Assembly: GCF_009725235.1 (NCBI RefSeq)
Contig: NZ_WJFC01000257.1
Span: forward strand, 1 to 18,242
Reading direction: 5' to 3'
DNA length: 18,242 nt
Source: Scytonema sp. UIC 10036
GTDB taxonomy: Bacteria > Cyanobacteriota > Cyanobacteriia > Cyanobacteriales > Nostocaceae
Part shown: piece by piece, positions 14,438 to 18,242 of the stretch
Layout of the letters: each line of letters opens with the position of its first letter
Position numbering within the stretch: position 1 is the first letter of the stretch
Notes under the pieces: model-generated
Databases searched by the model: none
Told to the model about the DNA's origin: nothing
What the model saw: only the letters and a program-made list of their open reading frames with translations
Translations under genes and position numbers: made by a program

Positions 14438-14947
14438 ATGAATTTAGAAACTGAAAATTCCCCTGAAATTGCCGAAGTGAAAACAGAAGCAATCACCAAA
14501 CGCAGCCATGGAGAAGTTGTATTTGAAATAAAAAAAATTATACCAGCTAACTTGACTGAAAGCTCTGCAACTTCTCGCTCCATTGAACCCCCTAATGAGG
14601 TTCTAGAACTTCTTGATTCATTTGTTGAACAACAAGGATACCACAATCTAGGAGAGCGTTGGAGAGAAATTAGTCGAGCAGAAGCTGAAAAAATTATAAA
14701 TTTTATTATGACGAAAGATTTAGCTTATTCTGTAGAACTTATGTCTTCTGAAGAAGCTCAGCAAATTTCTTCTAAACTATTAACTCTGTTTGCAGGAAAT
14801 TGCAAGTATTTTACCAATGCATTATTTGTGAACAATTTCTCGGGCATGAGTGAATGGAACTCAATTACAGAATCAACTTTTGATACAGGAGTGATGATTG
14901 TGAGTGGCGATCGCATTGGTATGTTGTGGGTGCAAGATGAAGATTAG
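14438..14947 (+). CDS. Protein of unknown function, 169 aa
   Basis: I do not recognise this protein. The N-terminal 55 residues are polar and probably disordered (MNLETENSPEIAEVKTEA..., ending SRSIEPPNEV). From about 56 on it looks folded and mainly helical: EVLELLDSFVEQQGYHNLG, RWREISRAEAEKIINFIMTK, SSEEAQQISSKLLTLFAG, then a final part with NSITESTFDTGVMIVSGDRI and GMLWVQDED. There is no signal peptide and no membrane segment; one Cys only. ATG with AAAGG about 10 nt upstream. An intact frame, the HIP1 site inside it (GCGATCGC near 14907) and normal codon use suggest a resident cyanobacterial gene. The composition would fit a small soluble regulatory or immunity-type protein, but that is a guess. 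Confidence 0.75.
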   Translation: MNLETENSPEIAEVKTEAITKRSHGEVVFEIKKIIPANLTESSATSRSIEPPNEVLELLDSFVEQQGYHNLGERWREISRAEAEKIINFIMTKDLAYSVELMSSEEAQQISSKLLTLFAGNCKYFTNALFVNNFSGMSEWNSITESTFDTGVMIVSGDRIGMLWVQDED

Positions 14948-15021
14948 GTAAAAGTCAGTAAATTTAAGACATTTGGGCAAGCGTTACAAGGGCAGTCAAA
15001 TTGTGAAGTGCCACTTTGCAC

Positions 15022-15035
15022 AGTCAATATTGACT
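15022..15035. promoter_or_regulatory. Perfect 14-bp palindrome, possible operator
   Basis: AGTCAATATTGACT is its own reverse complement. It lies in the 289-bp spacer before the DUF4168 gene, about 200 bp from its start codon. A palindrome of this length could bind a dimeric regulator; no -10 or -35 box was identified with confidence. The remainder of 14948-15236 holds no supported gene. Confidence 0.3.
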
Positions 15036-15236
15036 CTATTTCGTTAATATGTATGAAGCCGTACCACGATAGGGTATATTTGGAGTCGTGCGCTAGCAAC
15101 AGCAGTCAATAGACCTGTTACTGTTTAAGTGTACCTGAGAATATGCCTGCTACATCGATGGAACTTAACGAGCTAGTCCAAGAAGTCCAACACCTTCTCT
15201 ATTGTGGGGTAGGTAATATCTAAGGAGGAACTCAAC

Positions 15237-15746
15237 GTGTTCAAGCAACTTCTGACAGGTAGCTGTGTTTTTCTTTTCTTGCTTGTCGGCAACCTGTCGG
15301 TTCAAGCACAACAAAAACCAGTATCCCCATCCCCTCAATCTCAGCCTCCAGCATCCAGTACTCCAACCAACACCCAAGTTAGCTCAGAAGAACTCCAAAA
15401 ATTTGCACGCACAATAAAACAGTTGATAGGCATTGAGCAGACAGCAAATCAGGAAATGTCGCAGGTGATCGGTAAATCTGGTTTAAGCCAAGAACGATTT
15501 TTTGCTATTTATAAATCACAGAGAACCCCTTCTGCCCAACCAACACCAGCAGTTAGTTCTCAAGAAAAGCAGCAGTTTGAGAAGGCATTCACAAATTTGA
15601 GGCAGATTCAACAACAAGCTGAGACTAAAATGAAACAGGTATTGCAAACTGAAGGGCTACAGCCAGAACGCTTTAATCAAATTGAAGCAGCCGTCAGACA
15701 AGATCCAGCGCTTCAGAAAAAAGTACGTGAGATGATTAAGGGATAG
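15237..15746 (+). CDS. Secreted DUF4168-domain protein with an internal duplication
   Basis: Exported protein of unknown role. The start is GTG, placed 7 nt after a near-perfect ribosome site AAGGAGGA (15222-15229). A signal peptide (about 1-24, MFKQLLTGSCVFLFLLVG then VQAQQ) is followed by a Pro/Ser/Thr/Gln-rich linker (26-47). The rest is two tandem copies of one unit at an exact 58-residue offset: VSSEELQKFARTIKQL (48-63) matches VSSQEKQQFEKAFTNL (106-121), and GLSQERFFAI (82-91) matches GLQPERFNQI (140-149). The second linker (92-105) is again Pro/Ser-rich. Each unit is a helical pair of the DUF4168 kind. The end is basic (KKVREMIKG). It is expected to be periplasmic, since no lipobox cysteine follows the signal. 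Confidence 0.85.
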   Translation: MFKQLLTGSCVFLFLLVGNLSVQAQQKPVSPSPQSQPPASSTPTNTQVSSEELQKFARTIKQLIGIEQTANQEMSQVIGKSGLSQERFFAIYKSQRTPSAQPTPAVSSQEKQQFEKAFTNLRQIQQQAETKMKQVLQTEGLQPERFNQIEAAVRQDPALQKKVREMIKG

Positions 15747-15876
15747 TCTTTCAGAACTAAGTAATGGGTGCATTCTAACTTTCTCATACACCTTATACAG
15801 TGGGGAAATTGCTTTTGGTTTTGTTAACTACAGACCTCAAGTTATTGCCCCTTTTTATACACAATTTTCTGTATTT

Positions 15877-16098
15877 TTACTGAATTTCATAAGTTTCCCA
15901 AAGATACTCTCGGAGATTAATTTTTCCATCAGGAGTAAATTTTATTCCTTCTTCTTCTAAAAGAAATTGTTGCCTGTAATCATTTCCATTGCGTAACGGG
16001 GAATGGGATATTTCACCTTTAGCATTCACTACGCGATGCCAGGGAACATTTGATGAGCTTATATCGACTCGGTAAAGACTGATTCTTCCTCTTCCTAG
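15877..16098 (-). pseudogene. C-terminal remnant of an MGMT-family (alkyltransferase-like, ATL) protein
   Basis: Minus-strand translation gives SLYRVDISSSNVPWHRVVN, AKGEISHSPLRNGNDYRQQF and LLEEEGIKFTPDGKINLREY, ending YLWETYEIQ-stop. VPWHRVVNAKGEIS matches the MGMT/ATL DNA-binding family around its P-W/C-H-R-V active-site region; the residue in the position of the alkyl-accepting cysteine is Trp, as in ATL proteins, which flag alkylated guanine for repair rather than reverse it. The N-terminal third (VYxIVxxIPxGxVxTYGxIA) is missing: upstream of LGRGRIS the frame meets a stop at 16105-16107 and no start codon is available. A truncated gene is the simplest reading; a frameshift further upstream seems unlikely, since nothing similar follows in other frames. 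15747-15876 has no gene. Confidence 0.8.
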
Positions 16099-16195
16099 TA
16101 CAAATCAAAGATTGGACAGACATTAACAGTAAATTTCCGCAAGCCAATTTCTAGAACGTTTAATGTAACTTAATAGCTGTGATTTTTCTCACATT

Positions 16196-16673
16196 ATTAC
16201 CCCCTTAATCCCCCTTATAAAGGGGGGAAACTAGATTTCTTGTTCCCGGAGCAATCCATCGGGGGAGGGTTAGGGTGGGGTAATTTCGACTTGGATTACC
16301 CCCCTTAATCCCCCTTATAAAAGGGGAAACTAGATTTCTTGTTCCCTCCCCTTTCCAAGGGGAGGGTTAGGGTGGGGTAATTTCGACTTGGATTACCCCC
16401 CTTAATCCCCCCTTATAAAGGGGGAAACTAGATTTCTTGTTCCCTCCCCTTTCCAAGGGGAGGGTTAGGGTGGGGTAATTTCGACTTGGATTACCCCCTT
16501 AATCCCCCTTATAAAGGGGGGAAACTAGATTTCTTGTTCCCGGAGCAATCCATCGGGGAGGGTTAGGGTGGGGTAATTTCGACTTGGATTACCCCCTTAA
16601 TCCCCCCTTATAAAGGGGGGAAACTAGATTTCTTGTTCCCTCCCCTTTCCAAGGGAGGGTTAGGTGGGGTAAT
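16196..16673. repeat. Five-copy, about 98-bp structured tandem repeat (module order A-B-B-A-B)
   Basis: Copies start at 16196, 16295, 16392, 16490 and 16588 (period 97-99 bp). Each runs from ATTACCCC to GGGGTAAT, which pair with each other, followed by the spacer TTCGACTTGG. Within a copy, CCCCTTATAAAGGGG forms a first hairpin, then AAACTAGATTTCTTGTTCC, then a second module: type A (CGGAGCAATCCATCGGGG, copies 1 and 4) or type B (CCCTCCCCTT-TCC-AAGGGGAGGG, a 10-bp stem, copies 2, 3 and 5; shortened in 5). Then GGGTTAGGGTGGGG. It lies between the MGMT remnant and the 3' end of gcvP, whose transcript would run into it. No coding sense was seen on either strand. Confidence 0.93.
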
Positions 16674-16688
16674 AAATATTTGATACAT

Positions 16689-18242
16689 CTAATAAGCATC
16701 CATTGGCAGACAAGAACAAACAAAATTCCTGTCACCAAAGGCAGCATCAATGCGAGCTACACTAGGCCAAAATTTGTGTTCGCGAGTCCAAGGTGCGGGG
16801 TATGCAGCTTGTTCTCGGGAATAGGGATGCTTCCATTCTCCAACAATCAGACTCTCTGCCGTATGAGGAGCATTTTTCAAGACATTATCTTGAATATCCA
16901 TCTTGCCAGATTCAATTTCAGCAATTTCTTGACGAATAGCAATCAGCGCATCACAGAAACGATCTAACTCTTCCATAGATTCACTTTCTGTTGGTTCTAC
17001 CATGATTGTACCCGCTACAGGCCAAGAAACAGTGGGTGCGTGAAACCCATAGTCCATCAGACGCTTGGCAATATCATCAATTTCGATGGAAGCAGATTTT
17101 TTCAGCGATCGCAAATCCAAAATGCACTCATGAGCAACCAGATTGTTCTTCCCTTTATAAAGAACAGGATAGTAACCTTCCAACTTGCGAGCAATATAGT
17201 TAGCATTAAGAATCGCCACCTTAGTTGCTTCCGTCAAACCTGCTGTACCCATCATAGCGATGTACATCCAAGAAATAACCAGGATGCTAGCACTACCCCA
17301 TGGTGCAGCAGAAACAGCACTCGTAAAGGATTGGGGAATTTCCTTCTTATTCCCAATCCCCACGCCCCAATCCCCAGTCCCTAACACAACGTGTCCGGGA
17401 AGAAAAGGCACCAAATGAGAAGCAACACCAATAGGTCCCATACCAGGACCGCCGCCACCGTGAGGAATACAAAAAGTTTTGTGCAGGTTGAGGTGACAAA
17501 CATCCGCGCCAATATCTCCAGGACGGCAAAGCCCTACCTGGGCATTCATATTTGCCCCATCCATGTAAACTTGCCCGCCGTTAGCATGAATCACAGCGCA
17601 AATTTCCTGGATTTGTTCCTCAAACACGCCATGAGTTGAGGGATATGTCACCATCAAAGCAGAAAGTTCCTTGCCGTGCTTTTCTGCTTTAGCCTTCAAA
17701 TCATCTAAATCGACATTCCCTTCCGAGTCACAAGCAACGGCGACTACTTTCATCCCACACATGACAGCACTTGCTGGATTTGTACCATGTGCAGATTGGG
17801 GAATTAAACAGACATTGCGATGCCCTTCCCCACGACTTTCATGATACCGACGAATAACTAACAATCCCGCGTACTCACCTTGAGAACCAGCATTTGGTTG
17901 CAAAGAAATTCCTGCAAACCCGGTAATTTCAGCCAACCATTCCTCAAGTTGCTGAAACAGGATTTGATAGCCTCGTGTTTGAGACTGAGGCGCAAAAGGA
18001 TGTATCTTGTTAAACTCAACCCATGAAACAGGCATCATCTCAGATGTCGCGTTGAGCTTCATCGTACACGAACCCAAAGGAATCATCGACGTTGTCAAGG
18101 ACAAGTCTTTAGTTTCCAGCCTGTGCAGGTAGCGCAGCAACTCAGTTTCTGAGTGATAGCTGTTAAAGATAGGATGAGTCAGGTAGCTGGTAGTGCGGGG
18201 GAGGGGGAGAGTGGGAGGGGGGGGAGCTAGGTGTTCTGGTGG
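16689..18242 (-). CDS. gcvP: Glycine decarboxylase (glycine cleavage system P protein), C-terminal part
   Basis: PLP-dependent P protein, which decarboxylates glycine and passes aminomethyl to the lipoyl H protein (photorespiration in cyanobacteria). The window holds the last about 517 codons; the frame is open to the edge. Visible motifs: [23 protein letters not shown] at the boundary between the two halves (in parts), [65 protein letters not shown] and [17 protein letters not shown] with the PLP lysine at 17478-17480, ending [10 protein letters not shown]. Two extra in-frame stretches coincide with repeat-like [16 protein letters not shown] at about 17343-17381, and a proline-rich stretch from about 18195 to at least 18242. 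Neither breaks the frame. The gene is otherwise of normal quality. No gcvT or gcvH is visible. Confidence 0.95.
   Translation of the reverse strand, partial: PPEHLAPPPPTLPLPRTTSYLTHPIFNSYHSETELLRYLHRLETKDLSLTTSMIPLGSCTMKLNATSEMMPVSWVEFNKIHPFAPQSQTRGYQILFQQLEEWLAEITGFAGISLQPNAGSQGEYAGLLVIRRYHESRGEGHRNVCLIPQSAHGTNPASAVMCGMKVVAVACDSEGNVDLDDLKAKAEKHGKELSALMVTYPSTHGVFEEQIQEICAVIHANGGQVYMDGANMNAQVGLCRPGDIGADVCHLNLHKTFCIPHGGGGPGMGPIGVASHLVPFLPGHVVLGTGDWGVGIGNKKEIPQSFTSAVSAAPWGSASILVISWMYIAMMGTAGLTEATKVAILNANYIARKLEGYYPVLYKGKNNLVAHECILDLRSLKKSASIEIDDIAKRLMDYGFHAPTVSWPVAGTIMVEPTESESMEELDRFCDALIAIRQEIAEIESGKMDIQDNVLKNAPHTAESLIVGEWKHPYSREQAAYPAPWTREHKFWPSVARIDAAFGDRNFVCSCLPMDAY
17343..17389. repeat. GGGGATTGGGG-type repeat inside gcvP
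   Basis: Plus strand CCCAATCCCCACGCCCC, AATCCCCAGTCCCTAAC: the same CCCAATCCC-type short repeat found in spacers (compare 107-124). It is in frame within gcvP and adds about 13 residues rich in Gly and Trp. Confidence 0.7.
18195..18235. repeat. G-rich low-complexity tract inside gcvP
   Basis: Plus strand runs of 4-8 G separated by single A or AGT (GCGGGGGAGGGGGAGAGTGG and on). On the coding strand it reads [11 protein letters not shown] in frame with the gcvP domain that follows. Confidence 0.75.

Noticed and set aside
15165..15377. Minus-strand frame overlapping the start of the DUF4168 gene
   Set aside because: It is a shadow of the signal peptide and linker of a well-supported gene with a strong ribosome site.
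16196..16673. CRISPR array
   Set aside because: The 98-bp units are nearly identical throughout with no unique spacers and no cas genes nearby, so this is tandem repeat DNA.

Overview
The window looks like chromosomal DNA from a filamentous, Nostocales-type cyanobacterium. The evidence is many HIP1 octamers (GCGATCGC, e.g. 7443-7450, 12797-12804, inside several genes), cyanobacteria-restricted protein families (DUF1824, DUF4168, Uma2 nuclease, a CcmS-like protein) and several kinds of short tandem repeat (7-, 9-, 14- and 98-bp units). No rRNA, tRNA or CRISPR array was seen.

Layout. 220-1344 is an orphan sulfate-binding protein gene (sbpA). 1345-4150 is a gene graveyard: a C-truncated DUF6932 gene, the 38-codon N-terminal stub of a DUF1156 DNA methylase, an intact Uma2 nuclease gene, an intact 114-aa unknown gene overlapping a frameshifted retropepsin-like protease pseudogene, a 26-codon stub of a zinc-ribbon Ser/Thr kinase and an internal piece of a VapC-type PIN toxin. 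4156-6084 (minus) is an ABC-F ATPase of the Uup type. 6591-7423 is a two-gene toxin-antitoxin-like operon with an unusual first gene. 7577-8957 is an ISAs1-family insertion sequence with 31-bp inverted ends and a frameshifted transposase; it abuts a fragment of a STAND NTPase gene (8958-9194).

From 9500 on the genes are mostly ordinary housekeeping or conserved cyanobacterial genes: DUF1824 and a prohibitin/SPFH protein (both minus), an ABC exporter half-transporter and a CcmS-like protein (both plus), a GlsB/YeaQ membrane protein (minus), an unknown 169-aa protein and a secreted DUF4168 protein (both plus), a truncated MGMT/ATL remnant (minus), a five-copy 98-bp structured tandem repeat, and the C-terminal part of gcvP (minus, cut by the window edge).

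No complete new multi-gene system is evident. The most notable signals are the 98-bp array with two interchangeable hairpin modules (order A-B-B-A-B), repeat-like DNA carried in frame at two places in gcvP, heptad repeats abutting or entering the stop codons of two genes, the antitoxin-like protein with an unrecognised N-terminal region, and the concentration of toxin-antitoxin and defence-gene remnants around the IS.
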